A stretch of DNA of 64,000 bases from Galerina marginata. Taxonomy: Eukaryota > Basidiomycota > Agaricomycetes > Agaricales > Galerinaceae. Both the position numbers and the translations under genes were made by a program. Every line of letters begins with the position of its first letter. Position 1 is the first letter of the stretch. Location: NCBI GenBank assembly GCA_023014335.1, contig JAECYW010000013.1:1178001-1242000 (forward strand), read 5' to 3'. The notes under the pieces were generated by a model. That model ran no database searches. It saw nothing but the letters and a program-made list of their open reading frames with translations, and was not told where the DNA came from. This document shows, in pieces, positions 36,017-48,645 of this stretch.

Positions 36017-38225
36017 GACCCCAGTTCACTGCGGATGGCACCGAGCGCGAGTGGTACGAATGTTGGCAAGAAGGTAATCAGTAAGACATTGAACGAGAGT
36101 GGGTCAACCTGGTGGACGGGAAAAGGTTGACAGTGGAAGATATGTGACAGTCGAGAACAAATCGAAGGAAAGGGTCTTTTTCTCTGCATTGAATTACTCG
36201 TGAATGTGTTCGACTGCCAAGATCTGGTTTCCGTTTTCAGGCAAAATTAAGACAATATCCCCATGGACGACGCCACAGGCAATTGGCACCGTGACATGTG
36301 CAGAAACGTTCAGAACTTGAACTCCGGTTTACCAACAACGTCGCAGCCGAAGGCAGGGCAGTCCTCCGAGCCCATCCCGAAGCTTCAGCTAGAGTATAAA
36401 GTTCAAGAAAATCAACGTAATTACATGGCAGGACCGACTGAATACTCACCCACATCCAAGAGCTATATGCCACGACTGTGGTGGAGGATTTGCAGTTACA
36501 GGCGGAAGCTCCCAGTCCTCTGCCTATACAACGCTTATATTTTTAGTTATTCGGTTCATCAATTTGAATTCCAAATCGTGTCGCCGGACATCCTCGAGAG
36601 CTCAGGCAACCTGACCAGAATTTCATTTCTGGGATGTGAATCCCTCCTGGTAGGCTCACAAAAACGTGGTAGAAGTTCGCAGATGCTTGGATATAACTTG
36701 GTACTCCCCTGCGAGTCACTCTCGACCTTGTTGCAATGAATATGAAGGGAAAGCGGATCACATCGACTACACAACCATAAGTATAATTAGCAATTCGGGG
36801 GAAATAATGAAAGAAACGACGAGAAATAACATCGTTGTGATGCGTTGATCTCGAAGCGCACTCGGGAACCGCATGTCCTCCGAGCTTTCATCAACAAATC
36901 ATTATGCATTAATATTCATGAGGTTGAACCGGACGGTGATGTCTTCGTCAACTTATTTTGAATATATCCCTAACCCATTGTTGAAAGTTGACCCCGAAGT
37001 GGTGGAGGTGCAGACCTGGCTGACCTGCAGTCAGTACAATATTGAGGGAATATCGGCATCTTCTCAGGCTGTCGCTTGACGACTTCGGATAGGCTAGATA
37101 CTCCTCATTTATGTGAATAAATGATGCGCCGGGATCACAATCTATTTGCCGCCCGGCCGACGGTGGTTATTAATTGCCAATATGAGGGGAAATTTCACCG
37201 TGTGGTCCATATGGGAAGTTACAACTTCGAGAATTGGAAGACTGGGGACCGACCCAATCGCATTTCTTTCGTACAAAAATAGGGTGTAGAAGGGGTCGTG
37301 GACGAGCATTGAGAGCAATCTCATAGGCGATTATCCTCTGGGTAATACCTTGCTCTGGTCCCCCGAAGCCCGATGAAAACTGCGCTTCGATACAAACAAA
37401 CAATTAGATAAACGAATGTTCCACTGTTCACAGATGAAAGAGAGAACCGTCCAGGCAAGTGACACGAGTCAACTTCAACAGAAGTTTAATTCATTTGGGC
37501 GCTTCAGACAGCTTGATATATTATGCGGCCATCAGATGAAACAACACCCTAATTGGGTCCAGACGGACATCTGCGACGCACCAGCATTGCATACCCAGTT
37601 TATTGCAGCTTGATCGTCCAGATTACAAGGTGTCTGGCCTCTGGTACACATATGAGCAATTATGAACATCCATGACAAATGAGAGGTGAAAGACGAGTGA
37701 AAATGACGGCTCACCTCAGCTGCTTCCCAGTCTCGCCTTGGATCTCCTTCCCTGAATAAGGAGTCTTGTCATTGGTGACGGTAAAACTGGTAAAACTCGG
37801 TAAATTTGTTTGTGTCCTCCTTCAGATTCAGCTCCAAGAAAAGAAGCAGGAACAAAATGAAAGCCGGTGGAAATTGGAGAGAAAAGGCTCCACACTTAGG
37901 TTCAGGACATTGACGTTGAAATTGAATTTCAATTGAAAAATATCACATGATATCCCGTGATGCAGATAAGATTAGACAGCTCAAGCGTTCAAAACTTCAA
38001 CACTTCCGCCCTCCATGCTCTGAGCTCTCGTCGAATTTGCACGCTAAAACGTTGAATACCGCCGCTTGGATTCGGATGTGCTTGCCGGTTTTCCAAAGGC
38101 CTCCTACTCGGAGTATTCGATTCATGATGAACAACCCTTGGTACTCGAATCTTGGCAAGTAGGCGTTGCATCTGCCTAGCCACATCCTGAAGTTGATAAG
38201 CTTGGAGGGCTACACTATGAATGTC
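36017..38225. other. 2.2-kb region without a supported gene
   Basis: Open frames on both strands at 36237-36774 overlap. On the minus strand pieces such as NVSAHVTVPIACGVVHGD and LPPVTANPPPQSWHIAL look protein-like, but no start, domain or consistent splicing was found. It may be a decayed gene. The rest (36.8-38.2 kb) shows nothing. Confidence 0.35.
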
Positions 38226-38870
38226 TCAGGCTGATGTCGATCGTGTAGCATGTTCGTAGGTCGGTAATCGAGGAGCTGATTCATCGTATACGGGGAGGGC
38301 TTCGACTTCGTCCCCGTGGTCACTGCTTTGGTTCTCGTTCGTCCTATGTGTGCGGTGCGTGGATAAGGCTATTCCAAGGTCCAGCAGACGTTGGTGATGA
38401 TTCTGATTATTTCTCGGAGTACGGGAAGCCCGAGCCTGTGCGATGGCACGGGCTTCACTGCTAATACCTAGGTCGAGCTGTGGTTGCGGTTGTGGTTGTA
38501 CCTCTAGGTCCAATGCAGCAAGACGGCGGCCATTTTGTCTTCTCCTTCTCCTTGTATCACCATCACTACGCTCGAGGTTGAAGAACTCGGCTGTAGATGA
38601 ACTGGGCCTACGTGGATCGTGTCTACGACGCTGCCTCTTGGTCTCCTGTTTTGTCGTATGTTTCTTCTTGATATCTCCGTACAGGGTGTGGATGCCTTTG
38701 CCCAGCATGATGCTTAAGGTTACGCACAGGCTCATCGTACAAGGTACCCCAAACTCAGACAGAAAGGAAGTTTGGTCCGGAGGGAGAGGTAGAAGAAAAG
38801 CAATAGGGGTAGGAGAGCATCCGGCGAGGGCAGGGAAGTACTCTTGGTGTTTCAGTTGATGACTCACCAT
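38226..38870 (-). CDS. Small basic protein with C-terminal PY motifs
   Basis: An uninterrupted 214-codon frame from the ATG at 38870; the ATG at 38735 (MSLCVTLSIMLGKGIHTLYG) may be the real start, giving 169 residues. The middle is rich in Arg and Gln (KRQRRRHDPRRPSS, EVQPQPQPQLDLG). The C-terminus carries two PY-like motifs, ALPVYDE and RLPTYEH. Such motifs recruit WW-domain ubiquitin ligases of the Rsp5 type in yeast. No domain is recognised, and the function is unknown. If the longer start is used, the extra N-terminus is moderately hydrophobic. Confidence 0.5.
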   Translation of the reverse strand: MVSHQLKHQEYFPALAGCSPTPIAFLLPLPPDQTSFLSEFGVPCTMSLCVTLSIMLGKGIHTLYGDIKKKHTTKQETKRQRRRHDPRRPSSSTAEFFNLERSDGDTRRRRRQNGRRLAALDLEVQPQPQPQLDLGISSEARAIAQARASRTPRNNQNHHQRLLDLGIALSTHRTHRTNENQSSDHGDEVEALPVYDESAPRLPTYEHATRSTSA

Positions 38871-40019
38871 TGAACTTTCTCAGACCTCTCGAAACTTCAC
38901 ATCCGTTGCTCATCCTGCCTTCATCTAGTCGCTGGATTGAGAGCATCTTGCAACGACTTCTCAGGCTTGCATTGGAACAGCAACCAGACTTGGGATTCCC
39001 ACCTGGTTTTGACGTGGGATTGGCCCAGTCCAAACAGTCTGCCTTTCGATTCTAATCGCTTCCTACCTAAACCTTCGAATTTTTTACTTCTGAAGGCTCT
39101 TAAACCTGTGTCTGGAAAACTCGATTTTGACACGGGACCAATGAAATCGGATTGAAATCTGGTTTTCTTGCCAATGCAGTCTCCGTGGATGCACCAGGCT
39201 CACTTCTGGTTTGGCTTCTTCAATCTTTGCATTTGTGCTCACTCCTTGGGCAAGTTGCGTTTGGGCTCTATACTTTCACCTGCGTAGCCACTGGATTCCC
39301 TTTTATAACATTCTTCCTTGGATCGGCCTTGTTTCTGGTAACTGGTTTCTTATTAAAGATTTGGTTTGAGTCATTTGAGTGTCACTTCCTTCCTTGAGGT
39401 GCGAGTGAGGCCCACGCAATATGGATCATGATTATGAATGATGGTTATAGATCTCACAACGACCGAAATCAACGACTTAAATCAACGACTTCACCTGTAA
39501 CTCCTAGTCATGTTGCAGTGGTCGCTTTTTAGGCATGCTGCGGAGGTCATCGCTTGAACCTACGTACCAAACGAGTTTTCTAAGCAAATTTCCCTTCTTC
39601 ACCATGCATTTATAGGTCATTCGAGTGTGTATCTGGGTTTCTTAACGTTTGACATTTGAAAGCGTTTAGGATCTATTTCAGATACGACAAAGTAGAAGAA
39701 AGATTACGGAATATGTCACAGGAAAATTATGGTTGACTTAAAATAAGTTTTAAACATATGGACAGTGGGTGGATGGACAACAGTAAAGACTGGACTGAAT
39801 ATTACTTCTAAAAAACTAAAAGAGAGTGGTGAATATGCACATGTTAATAGGAATAATTAGAAGAAGACGGGATTGTTCTCGAACGCCAGGTGCTGATTCC
39901 TTACGGTCCCAGAGGAAAGTATGTGTCCAGTGACCGACAAATTGGCGGGTATCTGCGTTGTTTAGTGAAGCAAGAGTAGGGATGCTTCACAGTCGGACAG
40001 AAGAACGGAATGGAGGCAG
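38871..40019. other. Intergenic region
   Basis: No supported gene. A hydrophobic plus-strand frame at 39152-39397 (CVATGFPFITFFLGSALFLV) sits in T-rich DNA without an obvious first exon and is not called. Confidence 0.45.
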
Positions 40020-42883
40020 CTATGAGCTCTCCAATGGCGAAGGTGTTGCGTCGGCCTGAGGCTGACCCGTCATCTTCCGCTTCCTTTCGCTAACCTTCCA
40101 GATGACGTCCTTGAGCTCTTGAACGACCTCGCCTCCAGGACCCCACTTCTCCATAGTCATCTTGACGGGTTCAGCACCATCACTAGCGCCGACCCCATTT
40201 GCCAACCCCAGTCCACTCTCCCTCCTCGCTTTAGCAAGCTTGATTCGCTCTTCTCTGGACAATTTCGATTTCTCACGGGAGAACGAAACTTTGGGGCCAG
40301 TATCGGCTTCAAAAACTTCTTCGATGCCTGGCTTGGGCAGGTGCAGCGATGACGTGGCTAAAAGAAGATGTGGGGAAGCGTCGTCGACTGGAGCTCCTTC
40401 ATTGTTTACAACTGACGTCGCAAGCCGGGCGGGATTTGTTGAAAGATCAGCCTCGTCTTCCGATGAAGGAATATTGGGATCAGGTTTATCAGAATCGTCG
40501 CTTCCGTCGTGACCTAAACTAGGCAGGTCGTCGAATTCCTCTTCCTCGTCGCTAAGAATTGGAGGTGGGTAGACGAGCTCCAGTAGGCGCTCTCGACCTC
40601 GCTCGCACTCGCGCAGGGCTACTCCCAGTTCACGACGGAGACGCTCATAAGCTTGTAGAGCACGTGGTTCCTCTTCCTCTCCTTCCTGGCTTGCTGCAGA
40701 CGGTACGGCTCTGGAAAAAGACCTGGAATGTCGTAACCGTCTTGATGATCCTGAGGTATTCGAAGGGGCCGAATCGGACTTAAGAGCATCGACGCATTGT
40801 TCCAAATCATCTCGGGCGTCGTCCAATGCAGAGCTGATTGCGGCGACATGGGCAGCGAATCGAGAAACATGGCTGGGCATCGGTGCGAAAGATACATCGC
40901 TCCTGTGCTTGCGGCGAGTGTTGCCTTCCTGTTCAGACACCTCGACCTTGACTTCATCAGGTTGGAGAGATAGACTGGTATCCGGGGTCGGATTTTGGTC
41001 CCGCAAATTTTGCTCCTCGACTTCATCCAGCGCCTCTGATAGCCTCGAGAAACCATCTGTGAGAGCACCGGTCAACAAACCCATGACACTCCTAACGTCT
41101 TCCCAGTACCCTTCATCGTCGTCGTCCGCAAATCTAAGAGCCAGAAGATGAGAGCATGCATATCGTTTGGCGGCCAGTGCTGCTTTCAGAGAACCCGTCA
41201 AAGCAGCATATGATAGAGGGTGTCGGGTCGGAAGTGGGCTGGTAAATTTAGAGGACGACGATATCGTCGACGAGAACATATTGTTGCGAGCACTGCGCGG
41301 GCTTCGGATGTCGGATGCAAAAAAATTGTTAGATTCGCGGAAAGCTTCCATCCCTCCACTTCTTTGTTTCCGTTTCAAATCTAGAGCGGCAGCGCCGAAA
41401 TGGGAAGGCAAAGGTGAGAAAGACTCTGAGGTGCTCGAAGGAGGTTCATCCGACTTCGAATGCTCGGGGATTTCATGGAGAGGGCTGAGGGGATTATGTA
41501 GCGAAGGGGTGGCCGGTGCGCTACTTGTACCGGGTTTGAATATATCCGAGAGGTTCACTCGGTGTTTGTCTCGTTTGTCACGTCTTCTGAGCAGACTACT
41601 TGTAGGGCTGCCGGCATACGCAAGACTTGAGTATGAGCCGTTCCACGTCGACCGCTTGTTTTCCGGGGTTGTTGGTGTATGCAAGATAGTAGATTGGAAA
41701 CGGGGAGACGGGAATGAAAAAGGGCGAGAACTTGTTTCGAGAGCGAAGCCGGATAAGATGGGTGACGGTGGGGCGTACATCTCAGACAGTTGCGACAAGT
41801 TTGCTGGTGAGGTCAGGGCGGAGAAAAGATGACGAATATTGTCAGATTGGGTGTGGGCCCCCTGCAGACAAGAATGAAGGGCGACGCGGATTGGAGAGGG
41901 CGGGGATGAACCTGAAGTGCTGTGAAGGAGACTGGTGTTGCCCAACATAAGCAATCATCCAGGGTTATGCTTCAAGAACTTACTTGTGCTCCTCTTTGTC
42001 GAGGACAGTAACTGCATCCTGAACAACAGACTCCCACATTTCATTGGCAGCTATTAGGTCATCCAGGGCATTAAAAGACTGGATAAATAGAAAGTAAGTA
42101 TTGAAGGTGCAGCTTTCTTCATATAGCTAGCAAAAGTGCTCACAGATGTCATGTCGTGCTTAGGCGTTTCTGTCATATATAAGACTTGATACAGCAGGAA
42201 GATTGTTGTCAAAAAGGAAAGGAAGGCGAAGAAAGGGTATCCGATGCTAAAAAAAACAGCGACTGAGAGGATTGCAAAAGACATTGGGCCATATGAGGGA
42301 TCTGAAGGAGACGTCAAGGAAGAAGGCGCTGAGTGCTCGAGTTCAACACTGGGCGTTCTGCTATGAAGTCTTCCTGGAATGGATAATGATGTCCGCGAAG
42401 GGCGCGTCGGATACGGGGCCGGAAGGGAGAGCGCTAGCAGAGAGGAGGAGATGACATTGTACTTGAATCGCTCAACAAGTGGATTTGAAGTGCTGGGAGT
42501 GTGAGCGGACAGCAACGACTGGAAGACCTGGACGAAAGCGTCAGTGATATTTTTGGAGGCCGGGCATCAGACCAAAGGATAATTCGGTTGGTTTCAAAAG
42601 GCGTGCATAATGGAAAAACTAGCATCTGAAATCTTACTTCAATAAACTCCAACAAGTACGGAGGACGCCAATCAGGCACAGATCCGTCAAAGCTGTCGTC
42701 TAAAAATTCGAAGTTGGGGTCCAGTTCGCGTTCCAGTTCAGTTGTGGTTCCAGGTATCGACACCAACGATTCGCCCGCGCCTATTGGTCGATAAATGAGC
42801 ATGGTTCCGCATAGCGCGCACGAAACTGACGGACCTCTCAGATATTCTTCTAGTGGATGTTCATCGAACAAAGCTTGAGCCAT
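40020..42883 (-). CDS. Vezatin/Inp2-like myosin-binding membrane protein
   Basis: The ATG at 42883 starts MAQALFDEHPLEEYLRGPSV. Further exons give LDDSFDGSVPDWRPPYLLEF, then VFQSLLSAHTPSTSNPLVER. A hydrophobic hairpin follows (SFAILSVAVFFSIGYPFFAF and LSFLTTIFLLYQVLYM). Then come SFNALDDLIAANEMWESVVQ and VTVLDKEEHK, spliced to LLHSTSGSSPPSPIRVALHS. The large last exon (to 40020) has a helical core (SYAALTGSLKAALAAKRYAC, FAAHVAAISSALDDARDDLE, QAYERLRRELGVALRECERG), acidic and Ser-rich linkers, and a basic C-terminus. The double-helix membrane insert plus a helical cytosolic region resembles fungal vezatin-domain (Inp2-type) proteins, which tether organelles to myosin V. The family call is from pattern memory and moderate. 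Confidence 0.65.
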
Positions 42884-45800
42884 AGCATGTGTGATTCGCG
42901 AAAGGTTGTTGGCCGAAATAACAGAGTGTCGTAAAAATGTCGTTAAGGGTGCAACCTTGTGTGTCCGGATTGCTGGAAAAGAGAAAAGAGGGACGGCACG
43001 ACAGCAGGAGAACAGTAAGCTGGGCGGCGAGAGCACGAGAACAGAGCGCCAAATTCCCACACGTGGTCATTGTATTATGTCATCAATCACGAGTCACGCG
43101 GATCCAAATGCCTTTAGATATTTGCTTCCGCATCACTCGGCAATCTAGCAACCATGACCATGACCTTGACTTGATTGTCAATGTCTTAAGTATCTTTGAC
43201 GAACGTCAAGGAATTAACTCATATATCCTTCGGAAATTCCCTCTCCCTCGCTTCAATGCTCAGGCATTCTTTGGACACCGAGCTGTCTGGGTATGACGGT
43301 GAGCGTCCGTCGAGCCTGGAAACCCTGCGATTGCAGCACGAATCCCTGGATCCTGATGAAATGTTCTTTATAATCTCCCTTTGGATAACGATATCGGAAA
43401 TTTCTGGTGGTTTTCCCGATCCAATACTCAGAGCGCTTGGTCTACATTGCTGATAAGGTTGTCAAGATCAAAGCTAGCTGAGTTTTCTCGAGCTCCCGCT
43501 GTACACTGTACCTTGGACAGTAACAAAAACTCGCAATGGGCTAGCCAAATCGATCTCTGTCGGATTATTCTGTCGACAAAGGGGATAGCACTTCTCAGCG
43601 TACTTGACATCATTTCTCACGTCAACTTGCAGACCAACCACACGCAGTAGCTTCGCCCCCCCGTTGAAGATGACTGTAAATGCGTCTTGGAGAAATATTT
43701 TGCCCTTCCGCTCGTCTATTTTTGCTTCCACCACTCCTGCACTTGTTCCTGAAGAACGAAGGAACCTTGACCGTTGACGGAGCTGGCTATCATGTTGCCG
43801 GCGGAGATAGATTTTTCCGATACACCGCAACTAAAATATTTTGAGAGTTTTTGAACTCCAGTTATCTGCAAGGCGCGACCGGGTCGCTTCACGTCTAGAC
43901 CATGCTTGACATTAATCGTGGGGATACCTCATTCAGCCGGGTTATTCTAACCATCGGAGTCATCTCTGTTTAAATGACCATGAAGCTCGTGTCACGAGCG
44001 TCAAATTTTTGACAAGCCCACAGTTGCAATGCAATGGAACGCCATATTTTGGATCGATTTTGCATCCACAATCTATACACATTTTTTGTGGGCAGGTGGT
44101 GTACTGGATTAAAATGTTATCAGATGACCGAGCATAAATAACGCATACTTATTAGCTTTTGTCGCGATTGGCCGGAGTAGAATGCACAAACGAATCTATA
44201 GGCCTGCTCCCTGCTCTGACTAACGACCATGCAATGGCACTTAATTCTTTATCCCTTATATTCCGGGATTCCATTGACTCTGAATACCGCCACATTTTTC
44301 CATCGAAGATAGTTCTAGTTATGAAGAAAATTTGCACCCGAGACAGCCCCCCTTGGCGATAGCGATGTAAGGCCTCCGGTGCAGGGATCCGACGTCCAAG
44401 TACGTCACTTTATGAAATATCCCCCCGTATTTTGAATCATAAGGTGTCCTATAACTCTGGCCAAAGTCCGGGCAATTAAGCTCGTAGTCGGATTAAAGCG
44501 GTTGGGCGAGCTTATTCTCCACTGACGTACTCTTTTAGGATCACGGGCATATTCCACAATCTCGCGGACACGTCGATAAGAAGATCGAAAATTTCTGTCG
44601 ATGAAAGGAAAACGAAAGATATTGTTAGATCCATTTAAACCGTCATAGTATCTGTCATCGATTCCGAAACTCTACAAGGTACTTCACAAGACGCTCGTCT
44701 CTGGAGAGCAAAACAGGACGTCAGCTTCCACGTGAAATAGAAAGTAAGCTCCCCTAGTGTCCTCGCTGTTTTAGGTGTACTTGATAGGGATCTTTAAATT
44801 GTCTGAAATCTTTGCGGCAATCATAGGTAATTGGTGCTACAGTATCTGAGTATAGCGCTTTAGGATAACTCACGAGGGATAGGATTAAAAACATGAGGCA
44901 TTCGGATCCTGATCGAACTACGTGCATTGACATACATACGCCTAGATCAGTTGCTGTCCGAGATTGCGGCTCTATCATTTCCAATGTCCAAGATTAGAAA
45001 AACATTGGAAAAACATCAAATTGGGTCAGATGGAGAATATAATTTTCGTGTAGAAAGTTGCGTTCTTGGTCCTCTTCCACAATCCCGACGAGAGTTGATT
45101 TATTGGGAAATTCTGACCCAGAGAAATTACCGAGTTCCTGCAGGCGTAATGGTGAATGGGAGTCCGTTGTCGGAGGCGGCACATGTGTAATCTCCCGGGA
45201 TTCAATGCTTCCAGCCACTGACAACCGGGCCGCAGGGGCTCGGGCTCGCAGGGTTTCTTTGCGTCAGGTTTATCAAACATTGGACATGAAATGCCACTAA
45301 TCAGCTTTATTGTTACGTGGTCTTCCCTGCATAAATTTGACGCGGTAATGCGATGATAACCTGAACTTTGCGGTAAGCGCGGCGGCTCGCGTCTCTGACA
45401 AAGGAATTGAGGAACTAAATTGAATTTCCGGCCAATGTATACTGTTACAAGCCGGCTTTACAGAGATTCCCATTAGACTTAAAAATAAGGTGACATTCCC
45501 TTCGCGGCGGCCTTTATGGGTCAAGACATATTCAGGATAAGTAAGTCATCTCGGCTACAACTAGACCTCTGAATATTACTGTCACAACCAAATCTTGAAA
45601 GCTGAATGACTAACTGGACGATTTCGCCCCCACTTGGACTGACACTTCCTCGGGGGATCGGATATGAGATTAACGGGCTGTTACCAGAGAATCATTTGAC
45701 GGGTCCCTCCACGAGCCTTCCCCTGGTAGAACTGTTGTGGATTATTTACTTTGGGTGCATGAATGTCTGGGACGGTAAACATTAAACTCCATGAAAGACG

Positions 45801-46179
45801 GATCTGGGAGGTCGGCTTGTTTCTTTCTATGGTCGCCCACTTGAAAACGGTGACAAGCATGGTGTGTTCAGGCGGTGAAGCCCACAGGGACATTGTAATG
45901 GGGTGGCACCCCTCGTCCTCTAGGGTCGAAGCAACGCTGTTAAGGTAAGTGACGACCATTTCTACGATCCCATTTCCCCGCCTGAAGAATGTACCTCGAA
46001 ATGATCTTCGATCGTGCTTTACTCCCCGCTTCAAGTCTTCAGTAGGTTCAGAGTTTGCTTGGCATTTATAGACCATGCCTCTTTCAGCTGTTCATGCGAT
46101 CTCGCTAGACAGTACAAAAAGAGGCTTGGGGAAGAGGGAATCTAAGTTTTGGTCTTTTTCGTACCCCCGAATCGCCAGG
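42884..46179. other. 3.3-kb gene-poor region
   Basis: Largest stretch without a supported gene. It includes the promoters of the vezatin-like gene (-) and the P450 gene (+). Frames such as 43474-43830 (-), 44927-45190 (+) and 45681-46076 (-) show no family signature or consistent splicing. No inverted-repeat transposon ends were noticed. Confidence 0.4.
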
Positions 46180-48077
46180 ATGTCTGTTTCAAATGCGCTC
46201 GCTGCAGTCGCCGCTCTTTCCCTCCTTGCTGCAATAGCTGCCCAGGCATTCAAACGGCTATATAACCACCCGCTTTCAAAATATCCCGGCCCCGCTCTCG
46301 CATCGCTGAGTCTATGGTATAAAGCTTACTATGACATCATCAAGGACGGTGGATGGGCGGAGCACCTTGAGTTTCTACACAGTCAATATGGTACGCGACT
46401 TGAATCTCGACGTCGTATCTCATGTTTAAATATTTGTGCTGTAGGCCTAATCGTCAGGGTTGGCCCGAACGAGGTTCGTCATCGTTTCTTTAAGCTGTGC
46501 ACCGGCGCTTATTTTTGATCGGCAGCTCCATTTCAGTGATCCGCGAGCCTACAACGACATCTACGGCATGGGCACTAGACATACCAAACAGCCGGAAATG
46601 TATAGCTGCTTCGCCACTGACCTCTCTGTTTTCGCGATGTTCGACCATCATGAGGTCATGCAGCGGCGAAACTTGATCGGGCCATTCTTCTCGCGACGCG
46701 CGATTCTTAAGCTAGAAAGAACAGTCCAGGATAAGGCAACTGGAGTTCATTCAACATTTAACGATGTGCTAACTCAAATCCGTCGCAGATTGATTTATTG
46801 GTTTCGCGACTACTAGAGTACCAATTTATGAAGAAGCCGGCGAACTTGGACCTGGCGTTCCGTGCTACGAGCTTGGAGGTTATCACGTCCTACTGCTTTG
46901 CAAGTTCTTCAAATGCCCTGTACTCGGAGGGCTTCCAGAATGAAGTCCTCGTTGCCATGGACCAGACCCTTCCGATGATCTGGGTGTTCAAGCACTTCCC
47001 GCTGATTAAATCCTTGCTCCTTGGTGTGCCTGAATGCTTTGCTTCCGTCCTGAAGCCCAGCACAAAAGGGATTCTGGAGCAACGCAAACAAATGGGATCG
47101 CAGATAGACGAAATTCTTAAAGACCCTTCTTCCCTACAGAACGCTGATCATGAGACGATATACCACCATTTCTTGACGCCTCAACCCGAGAACCAGCGCC
47201 TCCCACCGATCACGCGCGAATGGCTCCTTGACGAGGGTCTTTACATGCGATTTGCCGGCAGTGACACCGTTGGCAACACTTGTACAGTTGCGACGTACCA
47301 CATCCTCAACAATAAGGACGTCAGTCAAAAACTCTTCAACGTCTTGAAGGAAGCGTGGCCTGACAAGGACGCGCCGGCTAGCTACGAGACCCTGGAGAAA
47401 CTGCCATATCTTGTGAGCATTTTTAATTTGAATACGAGCACGCGAATTAATTTCCGCTAGACTGCCGTGATTAAAGAGTCGCTGCGGATGGCTCATGGTG
47501 TCGTAACACCTCTCCCTCGCATCGTCGGCCCGACGGACGCTGAAATTTCAGGCGAAATTATACCTGCTGGGGTGAGTCCTTCCTCTCTTGTAGCACTTAT
47601 TGTGTTGACAATTATCGATTTATTAAGACTGTGGTGTCCATGGGCGCAACAATCGTCCACAGAAATGCGGAGATATTCCCTGACCCGATGGAGTTCAAAC
47701 CGGAAAGGTGGCTCCAAGAGGACTCCGCCGAACTAGAGAAATATCTAGTCTCCTTTTCGAAAGGTCCGCGGAGTTGCCTGGGGATAAAGTAATGTCATTT
47801 ATCGTCGGTGAATTTTTAGAACGACTCTCTGACCAAGTGATCATAGTCTCGCCTGGTGCGAGCTTTACCTGATATTAGGTACTGTCTTCAGGAAGCTGAA
47901 CCTAGTTGCCGACAATCCATCGTACGTATTGACACAGGCACTTCTTTCCATGCTACATCGCTAATTGTCTTGTCTTGTCTGCATTTCAGCATTGAAAATA
48001 TTAGTTACCGTGAATATTTTGTTCCCGTTCATCGGGGACGACATTTCCATGCTTTCGTTTCCCCCACTGTTGAGTGA
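46180..48077 (+). CDS. Cytochrome P450 monooxygenase
   Basis: Eight exons keep frame: 46180-46390, 46445-46473, 46526-46735, 46789-47412, 47461-47571, 47628-47788, 47847-47921 and 47990-48077. They give 502 residues. An N-terminal membrane anchor (ALAAVAALSLLAAIAAQAF) is followed by a proline-rich hinge (HPLSKYPGPALA). Signature elements are all present: I-helix FAGSDTVGNT, ExxR as KESLR, PERW, and the haem loop FSKGPRSCLGIN with the Cys ligand. The C-terminus ends EYFVPVHRGRHFHAF. The overall pattern is like trichodiene-oxygenase-type fungal P450s. Substrate unknown; no secondary-metabolite core gene is adjacent. The ATG at 46180 is preferred over 46075 because the anchor starts there. Intron 3 has a GC donor. 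Confidence 0.92.
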
Positions 48078-48645
48078 TACCATCTTTCCCGATTGCCAAG
48101 ATCTGGCCTTTTTGTTGTTCTGTGACCGCTATGTTTTCATATATATATCGCTTTCCGCCTCTATTGATTTTCCTCGCGCCGAGACAATAGGCGAGATCCA
48201 TTCAATTTCTGTATTTTATGTATTAGACACTGTGATTTGAATGGCGTCAAGGAAGGACTGGCATATACACGTCTTTCAATTTGGCAACTGTATTACAATT
48301 CCACAAAGTTTCTTACTCGACAGCGCTCCAGTACATAACTCGTTTATAAATTGACTTAATCGTATAAACCTTGTCAGAGCAAAGAATCAATTCAATTCTT
48401 CCCGCAGTAATTTCCCCAAAGCATTCTAACCACATTTGATGAGGTGCGTGCGATCGGCTCCGCCGCGCGCCGCGGCGCGGCGCGCGCCAATGCGCGTCTG
48501 CGCATCGTCATGTGATGTGATCACAGTTAAGGCAGACAATCATGAGACAAACCTCAACAAATAAGATTGCCAAAAGCACGTTCCGCAACGATTATTAGCC
48601 TCTCAGTCACTTATTTTCCTCCATTTCTCTCGAAGGATCAGCAGA
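48078..48645. promoter_or_regulatory. P450/arp2 intergenic with CpG-rich palindrome
   Basis: Upstream region of arp2. At about 48460-48488 a run of C and G contains the perfect 14-bp palindrome CGCGCCGCGGCGCG; a second small palindromic block (TGCGCGTCTGCGCA) follows. This contrasts sharply with the AT-rich surroundings and could be a binding site for a GC-box-type factor. Confidence 0.4.

Noticed and set aside
36263..36739. Plus-strand 158-codon open frame
   Set aside because: No domain, unnatural composition, and overlap with minus-strand pieces that look more coding.
44471..44505. Short resemblance to a conserved 18S rRNA stretch (AAGCTCGTAGT)
   Set aside because: Only about 11-20 bases agree and flanking sequence does not continue the match, so chance is the simplest explanation.
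46075..46179. Earlier in-frame ATG for the P450
   Set aside because: It would place 35 polar residues before the membrane anchor; P450s of this type start at the anchor, so 46180 is preferred.
48455..48505. Rho-independent-type terminator hairpin
   Set aside because: The genome is eukaryotic and there is no following T-run; a promoter element is more likely.
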